Origin: Podospora comata
Taxonomy: Eukaryota; Ascomycota; Sordariomycetes; Sordariales; Podosporaceae
NCBI GenBank assembly: GCA_017354895.1
Contig: CP071496.1
Location: 3,348,001-3,412,000, forward strand
Direction: 5' to 3'
Length of the DNA stretch: 64,000 nucleotides
The translations under genes were made by a program, and so were the position numbers. Shown one piece after another: positions 1 through 10,598 of the stretch. Numbering within the stretch: the first letter of the stretch is position 1; each line of letters begins with the position of its first letter. The notes under the pieces were generated by a model, which was not told the DNA's origin, did not search any database, and saw only the letters and a list, made by a program, of their open reading frames with translations.

Positions 1-400
1 CTTGACTGACAGCCTATCCCCTTTCGCACCATCGCCGGGAGCTGTAGTCAGCCTCATTGTCAAGGACGACCAGTTAGTGACAAGGGTTGTCCAGCACTCG
101 ACACGAAACAAGGATAATCTTGACTGCGGATAACCTTAAATCAACGTCTTCACAAAACATATGCATTGCGATGACAACTCGAAACATCACGCAACAACGG
201 AAGTGATAAGGTTACCACAAGACCAATTTGAGATGAATGCTTGTGTCTTTTTGCCAGTTGCTCCTCCCCAAGATAGCTCTGCCAGCAGGGTTCGCAGACT
301 ACAGGCCTTCCCTCAACTAGAATTTCGCATCCCACCAGGTCTCTGCGCTCTTTCCCCTCATGGGTGATGTCGCCGTGGTGTTGTCTGGCGCCATGCCCAT

Positions 401-907
401 TTAGCAAGCAACAACGACAGACTTGATCAAATTCCCGCCACTATAACCGACACAGTGAAGAGGCACCTCGACATGCTGGGGATCATTGGTGCAGTTCTCA
501 TCAGAGAAGTAAGTGGCTATCACACACATGTCAGTTCAACACATGGCTGGTGAGGTTTCGTTCAAGATATTTGACATACTGGAGCAGCCGCCGGAGTTGA
601 CGACGCGCACGCGGCGAACATCAATCTCGGTCCTGAAGCAGAAGGTGCCATATCGGTTGAGTCTGACAGTCATCCACTTCTTATCATTGCAGTTGATGCC
701 AGTAGCCTCAAACATCTCGAAGAACCACTTGGGCGCGTCGCCGCTGCTGGCCGTGATGTTGTTTTCGTCAGTCGCGTTGGGGTTCCAGATGATATTGCTT
801 TCGCCTGCGGGGGGCGGGAGGTCAATGGTCGTGGTGGGCTCGGCTGGGGCAGCCACACCAGCGCTGATGACGCCTAGGAAGAGGGCGATGATGGCAAAGA
901 CCCTCAT
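401..907 (-). CDS. small cysteine-rich secreted protein (2 exons)
   Basis: Exons 907-580 and 516-401 encode 147 residues. The intron (517-579, 63 nt) has a GTATGT donor, a CTGAC branch site and an ATAG acceptor. Without splicing the frame stops soon after the donor at ATGTGTTGA, so the spliced form is preferred. The N-terminus is a typical signal peptide (hydrophobic AIIALFLGVISAG, then Ala-rich), followed by a Pro/Thr-rich linker and potential N-glycosylation sites. The mature part has six cysteines, the last one being the final residue, which suggests three disulfides. No enzyme motif was recognised. The size and Cys content fit the effector-like or antimicrobial class of small fungal secreted proteins, but that role is inference. 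Confidence 0.7.
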
Positions 908-2788
908 GTTGATGATTGTTGGGTGGTATGTTGTGGTGTTGATTGAGGGACGATGTGAAGGTAGTCTGGCGTCGGGGGAGGGAGTGGTTGGTAGAGGAAG
1001 AGAAGCTTCAGGTCTTCGGCCGAGGACAGATGGGAATTAAGTACCTGAGCGTGAACCTGGGCAGGAGCAGTCTTGATGCGGTGGCCCGGGCGTTCCCATC
1101 AGTGAATATCGTGTCGTGGGACTCATGGTATTGCGATGATATCATAGCCTGGGATCATAGCCTGGGCTGGAGCAAGTGAGGCTCTCAGGCTGGCCAATCT
1201 CCTCCATTCCACGGAGCAACCGACTGCAGTTGAAGTAGCGGGAATGATGGGTCATGTTGCTTGCTGGTTGATCCGCTCAGCCGGCCGGCTCCAGCGCAAC
1301 GGCCGCAACGGAGCTACCTGGGCATCCACTCCACCTCGAATTCAGACGAGTTGACTGCGAAAAAGAACATACCGTGAGCCAGCTGACCGTGGTGTCACAA
1401 CCACGACGCAGTACTACAAAGCTAGCGGCAGTTCTCTGATGAATTCCCACTTTGCCGTTTGGCAGCACCCTGATCTTAACTCACCGGCCCCCAGAGGCTC
1501 ACTGCCAACTCAGGTAAATACCAATGATACCTGATTTCACGATCAGCTCTCTTTCAACGGAGAGCATGTCCGCGCGGCCACGAGGTAGATGATGAGGTCA
1601 TGGTTCTCGATGACTTGTTGGCCATTTTTAGGTTGTCGGGAGAAGAATTTAATGATAAGGCGGTGAGTGAAGAGCAGATACACCGGTTACCTCGGCCTGA
1701 CCTCCCAAACATTGAACCAAGGTGAACAGGTTCCCCTTCAGCTTCTACCGGAACTACGCGTGGTCTATTCCTTAAGCACATGGCGTAAAACTTTTGTGGA
1801 GAACGCAGTAGCTTTGGTTATCTAGCCTTTGGTGAGAAAATTTGGTATTGTTTGGCTTATCTGTTGACAGAAGGTACATCATGGATGTGTTTAGTTATTC
1901 GTGACGCCCCGCCTGTTGGGAGAACCCAAACGATAAATTGCAAACATCATCCTACCACAAGCACGAAAGAATTGGGAATAAGGTAAGCAAATATTCTGCT
2001 GCTGCGTGTTTGTATTGGCTCCAAGAGAAGGCTTTGTGTCCAGTCACTATCCGGAATGGTTCGGACCTCGAATTCATTGTTCTGGGCAAGCTCGGAGATG
2101 CCTCAGTTTCAGGTTTCTGCATAGAAACTTTCTCTTACCTACTGTGAGGTTCTCAAGCCGCCGTCCTCCTCAAACTTCAGTCAAACGATCCACGACCACA
2201 GAGTTCTGTAGTGTCGCAGACTGAAGTCTGAACTTCCTTACCAGTGGTGCTTTACTTGGACTAATAGTCAACAAAGAGGGGCGCGGTCATAAGGTTCAGG
2301 AGTCAAGCGGACCTCGCAGAGTATCCGGTGTGTTCGGAGGGGTACGCGGTCGCACCGGACCCCAAAGAAAAGCTAGCAATCCGGCACGTTGATTCCCTTC
2401 TATTAAAATGTCATCTTCGTGGTTCAGCCAGTTATATCTCTTCCCAACACACCATGTGTAACGTGAGAGAATGAGATACTGCTACACACAACCAAGATTT
2501 ACAGAGTGTAAGGGGCTGTTCCAGTGGGTAGCTGACCTGCCCACAGCAACGCCAGGTGAGATTTCCCAATCATCCGGCCGGTGGGTCTAAACCCAATCCG
2601 TGCTTCTCGCCGCAGCCATGCGCAATTCACAACTGCGAATACGAAGAGGGGGTCAGCAACAAAAAGGGGAGTTGGAACGGCAGATGTCAAGGCAAAGACC
2701 GAGATCCCGGGTGATGCTTTATATCTATCCCCGGACGGTGCATGGATATGTCTTGTTGTGGTCTTGTTACTCCCAACCCACCATCGAA
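908..2788. other. intergenic, no supported gene
   Basis: Only short overlapping frames without recognisable domains or consistent splice signals are present. The segment holds the divergent upstream regions of the secreted-protein gene (-) and the lipocalin-like gene (+). Nothing further is supported. Confidence 0.5.
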
Positions 2789-2806
2789 ATGAAAACACAG
2801 GCAATC

Positions 2807-3338
2807 ATGAATTTTCTCGCGGGAACCTATTCCCTCCTCAACAATACCCAGTAAGCCCCAGCTCCACGGCCGAATCCCTGTGTACCTAAACCACAACACT
2901 AATCCACTCAGATGGCGAAACGGCACTCAAGTGTCCGACCCGTGGGGTGAGAAGCCAGCCGGCCTGATCACATACACCCGCTACGGTTACATGTCCGCCG
3001 TCATGAACTCGATGGAGCCAGACATGCGTCCTCCCGACATCCAATGGCCACCAAATACCGGCGGGAGTACTGATGACTGGGCTTTGATCGGCAAGACCTC
3101 GTTATCATATGCGGGGCCGTTTAGTCTCAACACCTCGGTACCATTGACGAAGTTCAGTGGACAGGTCTTGCATGGCCCAGTGACAACAGCAAGCATACCG
3201 CGTTTCGTGGGACAAATTCAGAGGCGAAATTACACTGTCATTGAGCAAGATGGGGAGGTGTACTTGACAATCTCTGTGATAACGACTCTGGCGGGGGCCA
3301 GATCCGAGATTTGGTGGAAGAGGATTGTTAAGGGGTAG
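2807..3338 (+). CDS. lipocalin-like domain protein (2 exons)
   Basis: Exons 2807-2850 and 2912-3338 encode 156 residues; an in-frame ATG at 2789 would add six more. The intron has a GTAAGC donor and a CTCAG acceptor and joins NNTQ to WRNGTQVSDPWG. The product begins with the FLAGTYSLL pattern and continues with DPWGEKPAGLITYT and YGYMSAVM. These are the hallmarks of the fungal/bacterial lipocalin-like family (Lipocalin_5 type: GTW-x-L, then PWG-x-x-P-x-G-x-x-x-Y-x-x-x-G-Y-M). The domain fills the whole protein and has no signal peptide, so a cytosolic beta-barrel is expected. Family members often accompany biosynthetic genes, but no such neighbours are visible here. Ligand and role are unknown. 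Confidence 0.72.
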
Positions 3339-5220
3339 ATGGATGATGTGTAGCTGAACGAGGGATCTGGCTGTGAAGAGCATGTCTACCTAGCTGCAAG
3401 TGCACTGTAACCAAGATTCAAAAATGAACTTGCTGTTGTTATTTTAGTCAGGGGCAAGCCTTTCTTTGCGGTCAATACCTGGGTGTTGTCTAGTCTTCAG
3501 TGTAATCTACGACTGGTCTATGTACTTAGTGTCCATCTGCCCGCTTCGCTCCTGGAGCCTTTCTCAATTCCTTCATTGTGTGAACATCTTCCCCAACAAA
3601 TTGTCCATAATCGCGTCGGAGGGGTTTGAAACAGTCTACGCCAAAAGGAGTCTGATCCTAGCAGCTTCGGCCCCCGTCCCCTCCGCCCTTTACATGACAT
3701 GTTCCAATCTTCACGTCGATTGCCCCCTATGCTACCTCTGATCTTTCGGTTGCCACGTCCAGCTGCATCTGAGGGCGCTTGGTAATATCCAGCTAAGGGC
3801 ATGGAAGTGGACATGCGTGTTTCAGAAATAATGGAGGCAAGGATCGAGCTTGGGGCAGATAAGCGATAAAAATATTTGATGGTAGGTTTGAAGGTAGTGA
3901 CTTGGAAAAACATAGAGGAATGGACTTCTATACTGTTGGGATCTTCAAGATCACTTTGATTGTGGACGAATTGCAACTCTGGGATTGAAGCTGCCATGTA
4001 GGTAGCTAGGTACCTATCCATGCTGGCATCCTAGCTACCTCTTGTGTCATATTAGTTACCAGCTTCAAGAGGAACCCCCAATGCCTGAATCAACATGCCC
4101 TCGTTGCTTGAAGATGTAAGTACGGCACACTGGATGATCGATGTGGGGACTTGGCCCACCAAGAGAAAGGAATGTAGATCATAGCATATATGTTGATAGA
4201 TGAATAGAGGAACGAGTCTGGTGCAGGATGTCAGACTCCGCTATATATACATGTAGGAAGGTAACCTGGCGTGGATTTCATTATTCCTATCACTCTTCCC
4301 TCGTATCCCACCAACCACACTGCGGTCACGGCTCCGTAGCAATGGGGACGGGGATTTCAAGGACGGAATACCACGAAGCATGGAAGTAATACGAAGATGC
4401 TCATGGACTCCTGGCTTTTCATCATGTAACCGTCTTTGATTCTACCAAGGCTTGATGTGCTACGTTGCATGATGGCTACAAATCAGGGGTGGCCGGTTAT
4501 ATACTGCATTCTCTGTTGCGTAAGGTGATCAGTTATGTTCAAGACAACATTAGGCTGGCATGAATTTGTTGTTAATCTGTCTGACACACATGGTCATAGA
4601 CAGAGAAACTTGGTCAAGCTACACGCACGCGGAACAAACTTAAGTAAAAACGCTGTCATTCATGCATGTAGGTAGTCATTATTACTTCTCCTACCCTGAT
4701 GCCCCTTCCAAAAGGAAGACGAAGCAAGCCTGTGAATGACTCAACTCCCTCTATCTCCCCCTTGTCAGGGTTGATGCCAGTGACCCATCGAGGACTGGAT
4801 GTTACTTCCCTCTCACATTGTCCAACGAGACCATCGAAGCCTTCAACAGTTAGTATCTGGATGTCGCCCATGCAAGATATTGAAGAGATCGAAACAATGT
4901 ATCTCCAATGACGAGGAGACAAGATTATGAGCTGGACACATACACAACAGATAAGGAAACATAACTGTAAAAAGTAATACACCTATACCACTACTAAAAC
5001 TAAGCTGACTAGACTAACAGAACTCCCAATCGTTGGGAAAGCAATGACCTCAACCATCTTCAGGGAAGAGAATCTCAGCGCTATCTAGGCAACAAAGGTG
5101 AATGATGAGTGTCTCCGGGCCAAAGCAAGGTGCCGAAGTCTGATGGGTTCCCGATGTACCTGGTATGGAATTGGCGCGGTGTCAAATGAGAGTAAGACGT
5201 TCACCGCAGTGAAGCTATCC
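3339..5220. other. intergenic, no supported gene
   Basis: About 1.9 kb of mixed composition. The longest frames (for example 3518-4021, minus) show no domain, biased codon use or splice-compatible extensions. A microsatellite-free spacer between the lipocalin-like gene and coiled-coil gene A. Confidence 0.45.
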
Positions 5221-6545
5221 TCAGTGAAAGGAAACATCGGTCTCCCAGTCGTAATGAGTCTTTTCCTGCTTGATGTGGTCGGCATGCTGAACGTTCATCG
5301 CGGCCATGTTTTCGTTCATGTCGTCTCTGACCTTGGCCACCTCATCCTTGGCGGCGTCTCTCTCATTGATGGCCTGATCCCGCTGTGCCTGGACCTCATT
5401 GTAAAGCCTGGTGAACTTAGCAAAACCGCGGTCCAACTCCTCCTTGGTTTTGGAAGCCTGCGCAACGGCCGTATCCCTCTCTTTCTGCAATTCGGCGTAC
5501 TTGCGGGTGAAGTTGGCTTTGCTGGTCTCAAGTCTCTTCTCCAAGCTGGCGACCTCAGCGAGGGCCGCATTCCTCTCCTTCTGTACTTCAGCGTACTTGC
5601 GGGTGAATTTGGCTTTTTTGGTCTCAAGTTTCTTCTCCAAGCTGGCGACCTCGGCGAGGGCCGCATTCCTCTCCTTCTGTACTTCGGCGTAATTGCGGGT
5701 GAAGTTGGATTTGCTGGTCTCGAGTCTCTTCTCCAAGTTGGCGACCTCGGCGAGAGCCGCGTCTCTCTCCTTCTTCAGCTGGGCAATCTTCTGGTTGGGG
5801 TTGCCGGTATTGGAGGTCTTGAGCGCCTCTCTGGCCTCGTCTCTCTCCTTGCACACCTCGTTGTACCGCTTGATAGCACCGGCACGTCCATTCTGGTACG
5901 CCTTCTCGCTCTGGGCGACCGTCTCGAGTGCGGCCTCCTTTTCCTTCTCCAAGGTGTCCCTCTCCTTCGTCACCTCGTTATACTTCCTGGTGAAGTTGGC
6001 ACGTCCGGTCTGGAGAGCCTTGTCGCTCTCAGCGGCCTTCTGGAGCGCAGCGTCCTTCTCGCCTCTCACCTTGGCCAATTGACCCTTCAACCGATCCACT
6101 TCACTCTTGCAGGTGGTCGAGGTGGTCTCTTTACCGACCTCGGAGGCCTCAAGCTTGGTTCTGAAGACCTCAAGCTCCTGTCAAGCCAACGATTAGTAAC
6201 TTTGTGTGAACTGGGGTGAGAATTTTCCGACGAGTCGTGTCAACGTACCATGTTCAAAAGCGCGCTGCGCCGGAGCTCCACATCAAGGCTAGCCTCCGCA
6301 CTGGACAGTTGATGCTGAAGCCGTAGGATGTACTGGTTTCCGCGCTCAATCTCGTTAACAGTCACCGGAAGCCAGCCCTCGTGGGCCTGAGTGCTATCGG
6401 GCCAGGTGTTGAGGTCGTATTCGAGCTTGGCCTGACGTTCCTCGGCCTCTCTGAGCTCCAACCTGGCTTGGGCCATGGCCGCCTCGTTACGAGCCCACTC
6501 CATTTCAGCGTTGGCAACCATATTCTTGGCGAGACCGTGAGGCAT
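5221..6545 (-). CDS. coiled-coil protein A with 32-residue tandem repeats
   Basis: Exons 6545-6249 and 6177-5221 encode 417 residues. The intron (GTACGT...TTGACAG) is phase 0. Almost the entire protein is charged Glu/Lys/Ala heptad sequence predicted to form a long coiled coil. Its middle contains three near-identical 32-residue units built on ERNAALAEVASLEKRLETSK followed by xxFTRKYAEVQ, encoded by 96-bp DNA repeats at about 5479-5766. Near the C-terminus is the motif LDRGFAKFTRLYNEVQ, which recurs in gene B. No signal peptide, membrane segment or catalytic motif is visible. An upstream intron (GCGAG/GTAAGT at about 6638) suggests a 5' non-coding or additional short exon, so the start at 6545 is provisional. 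Function unknown; a structural or scaffold role is a guess. Confidence 0.7.
5479..5766 (-). repeat. three 96-bp tandem repeats inside gene A
   Basis: Units 5479-5574, 5575-5670 and 5671-5766 align over their full length with few differences. They keep the reading frame and encode 32-residue coiled-coil modules. The high nucleotide identity points to recent in-frame duplication or homogenisation. Confidence 0.85.
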
Positions 6546-7220
6546 CGGGATTGCACGAAGAAATGCTTCCGGACTGGAGACCTGTGGGATCTGGTAGAGG
6601 CGTTACTGGTTGACATGAATGAAGAGAAGGAAGACTTACCTCGCGTGACGAAGGGTTCGAGGGTGGCCGACAAAGCCGGCCTGGGATTTTTGCGCTATGA
6701 AGGCTTGTTACTGGATGTTGTCGACGCGTCCGTCAGATCTGGGTAGGGATGGTGTCAACGCCTGTGGGGATGGAAATGAGTGATGTATGATGAATCGTAC
6801 CTTTGGTTACGACTCGTAGCTTTGATAGGGAAGCGCGGAATGAATCTGAACGAGACCTTTGAAGTTCCTAGTAGCTGCTCTGCTTGCAACAACTGTTGAT
6901 GGCGACAGTGATGGTTGTAGGTGATGTGAAGTGGGAGACTTGACTTGGGTGAGCGGGTGTTGGGAAGACTGTCAGACAAGCCGGGGATGTTGGTGGAGGG
7001 AGGAAAGAAATTTTTGCGGGGAGAGAGGCTGCGGAGAGACTGCTTTATACTGGAGATAGAGTCGTTTCAAGTGAATTGTGTCGTGCGGGGCCGGCGAGCG
7101 TCAAGTGAATATACAGGTGTGAGCCGAGGCGAATATCATTGATGCTCTCAGGTCAAGTCTGCAGGGCAAGCCCACCTTTTCAACAACAGCCACAGTGGTC
7201 AGCCCAATGCATGTGGTACT
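6546..7220. other. upstream region of coiled-coil gene A, with 5' intron signals
   Basis: On the minus strand a GTAAGT donor (after GCGAG, about 6638) and CAG acceptors near 6575-6585 outline an intron ahead of gene A. The sequence beyond it (AGATCTG...ACGCGTC) resembles the matching position upstream of gene B (about 8250). The two genes therefore probably share an inherited 5' exon/intron layout. No further coding unit is supported between 6750 and 7220. Confidence 0.4.
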
Positions 7221-8069
7221 CTACAGAGCAACCCGCTGTTTGACAAGACCGGTAACTGTGATGGATGCCATGACCTTCTCGTTGTAAGACTCCTCCATCT
7301 TCTTCATCTCACGATCAGACTTGGCCATTGCGCTTTCGAGGGCCTGTTTACCATCATCAATACCTAGCTTCACCTCGTCGAGCTGCTTGATGAAACTGGC
7401 ATTGTCGTTATCCAGGATATACTTGGCCTTGGGGGCTCTGGAGAGCGCCCTATCTCTCTCCTTGTAGGCAACAACCCTCTCCTTCTTGGCCACGTTTTTC
7501 TCCTTCTTAGCCAGATCTCTCTCCTTTTTCATGTCGCTAAACATCCTGGTGAAGTACGCAAAACTGCCATCCAGCCTCTCCCTGGTCTTTGTGGCATCAG
7601 AGACTGCGGCGTCCTGCTTCTCGGTCTCGTTGAACTACTGGGTGAGCAAGGCGAAGCCAATATCGAGCTTCTGCTTATGCTGGGTGGCCTGAGTAAACGC
7701 CTCGGCTCTCCCCTTCTTAACCTGGTTGAACAGTTTAGTGAAGGCGGCGAAGCCAATGTCGAGCTTCTGCTTGTTCTCAGTGGCCTGGGCAACCGCGTTG
7801 TCTCTCTCCTTTTCCATGCGGCTGATATTGTCATTGCTGGTTTCGAGGGACTTCTCCAAGTTGGCAACCTTGGCCTTGAGGTCGGCAACCTCAGCGGTGG
7901 CAGCGTCTCTCTCGGTCTTCATCTGGTTTTACACCTTGTCCAATTGAACAATGTCTCCTTCGCCGCTGATCATGTCGCTGGGAAGACATTTGTCGCAAGA
8001 GGGCGGGCAGTTATAGGAGTTGTCATGGGTGGGGCAGTCACCCGGAGTGGGATTGGATCCAGGAAGCAT
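7221..8069 (-). pseudogene. coiled-coil gene B, interrupted by two in-frame stops
   Basis: One continuous minus-strand frame of 283 codons runs from ATG 8069 to TAG 7221. It contains an in-frame TAA (7931-7929) and TAG (7637-7635); neither lies in a convincing intron. The N-terminal part carries a Cys-rich stretch (NCPPSCDKCLPSD). The rest is coiled coil with three copies of the gene A motif: LDIGFAAFTKLFNQV, LDIGFALLTQ-stop-FNE and LDGSFAYFTRMFSDM. This repetition shows common descent with gene A and places one stop inside a repeat unit. Upstream, CTCGAG/GTAAGT and a CCAG acceptor (about 8157-8087) mark an intron similar to that of gene A, and a short open exon (8168-8255, IHKSSLGFID) may be coding. 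Either a pseudogene or a truncated protein. Confidence 0.6.
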
Positions 8070-8658
8070 TGTTGGAGCTGCTCGACTGGTGATGGGATTT
8101 CAGATTTAGCATACATGTTAGCGAGGAACGTGAGCGACGAGGGAAAACTCTTACTTACCTCGAGTGGACCAAGAGTTTTAAGAGACTGTCGATGAAGCCC
8201 AAAGAGGACTTGTGGATGGTGACCTTGGTAGCTCTGGACGCGGTCGCCAGATCTGGTATGATGTCAGTGATGGTCAGGATGGACACGAGTGTTGAGCGAA
8301 GAATCTTAACTTGAGTAGAACAGGGCGGACTGACTGTCGGTGACGACCTTGTAGGCAGTACATGCGCGTTGGTAAAGCAAACGAGATCTGGGGAGAGAAT
8401 GTGTTAGAGGCGGTACATACATCTGGACGGTAAATACACTTTCCCCGCGGGCATTGGACAACTCCATAAGTAGCCAGGCCATTCTCCTAAACCCCTATAA
8501 CTAAGAGGAAAAGAACATCCGGGGTAGCGCAAAATCTCTGGGAAATAGAAGTCAAGTTAAAGGGCATGAAATATCAAAGGTAGGTAGTCAAACACCGTCT
8601 CACATTATTATACACAGGTATGAAGTTTAAATATGGATGATACTTTTTGAGAGTACAA
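8070..8658. other. 5' region of gene B and spacer
   Basis: Contains the probable 5' intron and short upstream exon of gene B (about 8087-8260). From 8400 to 8658 no feature is supported. Confidence 0.4.
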
Positions 8659-9150
8659 TTAGTAATACCCAGACCTCCCTCCATCACCGCGATTACTCCC
8701 TGCCCTCCAAGACATAACCTTCCCATACTTCCTATCTCTGGTCACCTTACCGCCAACAACGACCTGCTGCAAGTCCGGGTTGAAGCAATTATCCGTAATA
8801 TGAACGCTATCACACAAAACCCACAAGGTCTTGTCTGACATCTAGTAAAAGAGTCCCTCCGCATCATTGGCGAAGTCGGGTCCCATAGAAGTAGGGCTCG
8901 AGCAGAGCTTCGCAGCCGAGTGTTGTCCGTTGTTCCCGTGATCCAACACCAGCATCTCACCCAGCTTCTGCGCCAAAGTGTGGGTTGTTCCGTGACCAGC
9001 CGCGTCAGTCCCGTTCCCTTGCCTCTCCCTCACCATCCGCTGTCTCCGTTGATGAATTCTTGACCGTCCCGTAGCCCCCCTCTTCACCTTTCTCCCATTA
9101 CTCGACATCCCGCGGGCGGCTGCGGAAACATTGTCTTGGATCCTGCGCAT
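8659..9150 (-). pseudogene. broken gene of a fungal 'GPDF' secreted-protein-like family
   Basis: A minus-strand frame from about 9150 to 8659 reads HSAAKLCSSPTSMGPDF, then a TAG stop (8844-8842), and continues in the same frame as MSDKTLWVLCDS, NCFNPDLQQVVVGG and YGKVMSW. The pattern (H-x-A-x-x-L-C, S-x-G-P-D-F, then a Cys-rich half ending in a Tyr/Trp motif) matches a group of fungal proteins I recall as hypothetical, usually with an N-terminal signal peptide and FCDM at the junction. Here that position is disrupted by the stop. A GTAAGC...GCGCAG intron at about 9203-9141 would link to an upstream exon, but no clear signal-peptide exon was identified. Function unknown; it lies inside the coiled-coil cluster. 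Confidence 0.5.
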
Positions 9151-9620
9151 CAGCGACTGTGGTTAGTGATACCCATCTTCGACCTTGGGAGTGGTTGCTT
9201 ACCATCCATTGGGCATACTTTGATGCCGAGTAGCTTTCCGCCGTGAGAACCCGGACTGGATGTGTTGAACACGCTGCCAAAAAAGGATAAAGTATGAAGT
9301 GGTGCCGGAGGCTGACAGTATTGGCCAATGAAGTGCTGCGTATTAGATGTTTTTTCGTTGTGACGTCTGTCTGAGTGAGAAACCCGACTTCAACACGCAA
9401 CATCAAGACCACAGAACACCAAATAGGGAATCACACTGCCGTTACCACAGATCTGAGAAGTAAAACTGAATTTTTCCTAGCTACCTTATGTTCCCTGAGC
9501 CTTTCCCGAATATTGCATACCTGCCTCAAGGTGAGACGCTCGTTGGCCCCTCCTAAACTGGCCGCTAACACATCGATGCCATAGTCTTGTAGCCACACGC
9601 CACCGTCCGCTTAGGCGAAA

Positions 9621-10598
9621 TTATATAGGAATATCGGAGAGGCTGTAAGAAATTGAGCTCCTCTGACGGCAAGTCCTGGTTCTTAGAAAGGGTGAGGGGT
9701 GCGAGCGGCCTTTCGACACCCAAATCAGCCACCTGAACGTGGGTAGAAAAGCCGACCCTCTCTCGGCAACACCGTGAGTCAGACCCGACAATCTGTCGCG
9801 CAAGTCCGCGTCGACTCTGGCCAGATCGCGCTCTTTGCGGATCTCACAGAGCCTTTCCTCAGTAGTGGCCAGTTGGCTCTTGAAGAATTCGACATCCTTC
9901 TTGGCCACCCCGTAAGCCTCCTTGTACTTGGCCGCCTCGTACATGTAGGCCGTTTTGTCAGCAAGGGACTTGGCCGCCTCGTCATTGAGCCTCAGCGCCT
10001 CCCTGAGTCTGCCCTCCGTTGTATCAAGAAGACCCTTGACAGAGTGTAGCTGAGTCTGTGAGGCGTTGTATTTTGACCGGAGGTTGGTTCTCTCATGGTT
10101 CCAGGCTTCCTGAGACATCCTGAGTGAACCGCGGGCCTCGTTGCGCTCGATCAGGGTATTTTTAAACTCTCTCTCCGTGGACGAGAGGACTTGGCGTGTT
10201 TCGTTCAAGTCCTCCTCCAAGCGATTGTATCCGGAGGGCAGGTTGCGATAGTTGACTGACATCTCATCGCGGGCCGTCTCAGCCTCGTGGAGCCTGGCCT
10301 CGGCAATTGAATAGGCACGGCGGGTGTTCTCGAGCTCGTCCAGCGCCGCCATATGATGAGCGGTGACCTCACGAAGACCGGCCTCGGCTGTTTCAGCTCG
10401 ATGGGTGACACGGTTGAGTTTGTAGTTGAGGTCGCCGATCTGTCCACCCTGCTTCCTGATCATCTCCATGGCACTGGCGAACTCGGCCTTCTTCTGACCT
10501 TGATCTTGCCTGGCGTCAATGAAAGCCCTCTCGAGTCTGGCATACTCGTTGTCACCACCCAGATAGGCACCTGGCATAGAGGAACGGTTGTAAGCCAT
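9621..10598 (-). CDS. coiled-coil protein C
   Basis: Uninterrupted 325-residue frame from ATG 10598. The N-terminus (YARLERAFIDARQDQ) resembles gene D (YSELEGALIQERQAR). Residues about 20-275 are Glu/Arg/Ala-rich heptads, a long coiled coil with Asn/Tyr-rich breaks (NYRNLPSGYNRLEEDL). The last 45 residues change to a Ser/Arg/Trp-rich composition, which could mean the true C-terminus is reached through an unrecognised intron near 9775. No signal peptide or transmembrane helix is visible. The neighbours are related coiled-coil genes: it is divergently arranged with gene D (starts 780 bp apart). Function unknown. Confidence 0.65.
   Translation of the reverse strand: MAYNRSSMPGAYLGGDNEYARLERAFIDARQDQGQKKAEFASAMEMIRKQGGQIGDLNYKLNRVTHRAETAEAGLREVTAHHMAALDELENTRRAYSIAEARLHEAETARDEMSVNYRNLPSGYNRLEEDLNETRQVLSSTEREFKNTLIERNEARGSLRMSQEAWNHERTNLRSKYNASQTQLHSVKGLLDTTEGRLREALRLNDEAAKSLADKTAYMYEAAKYKEAYGVAKKDVEFFKSQLATTEERLCEIRKERDLARVDADLRDRLSGLTHGVAERGSAFLPTFRWLIWVSKGRSHPSPFLRTRTCRQRSSISYSLSDIPI

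Noticed and set aside
3518-4021. 167-codon minus-strand frame
   Set aside because: Composition is not protein-like, no domain, no splice-compatible extension.
5098-6219. A 373-codon plus-strand frame opposite coiled-coil gene A, rich in Leu, Gly and Val
   Set aside because: It is the antisense of the repetitive Glu/Lys/Ala codons of gene A; repeats keep the opposite strand open. No family pattern or start context supports it.
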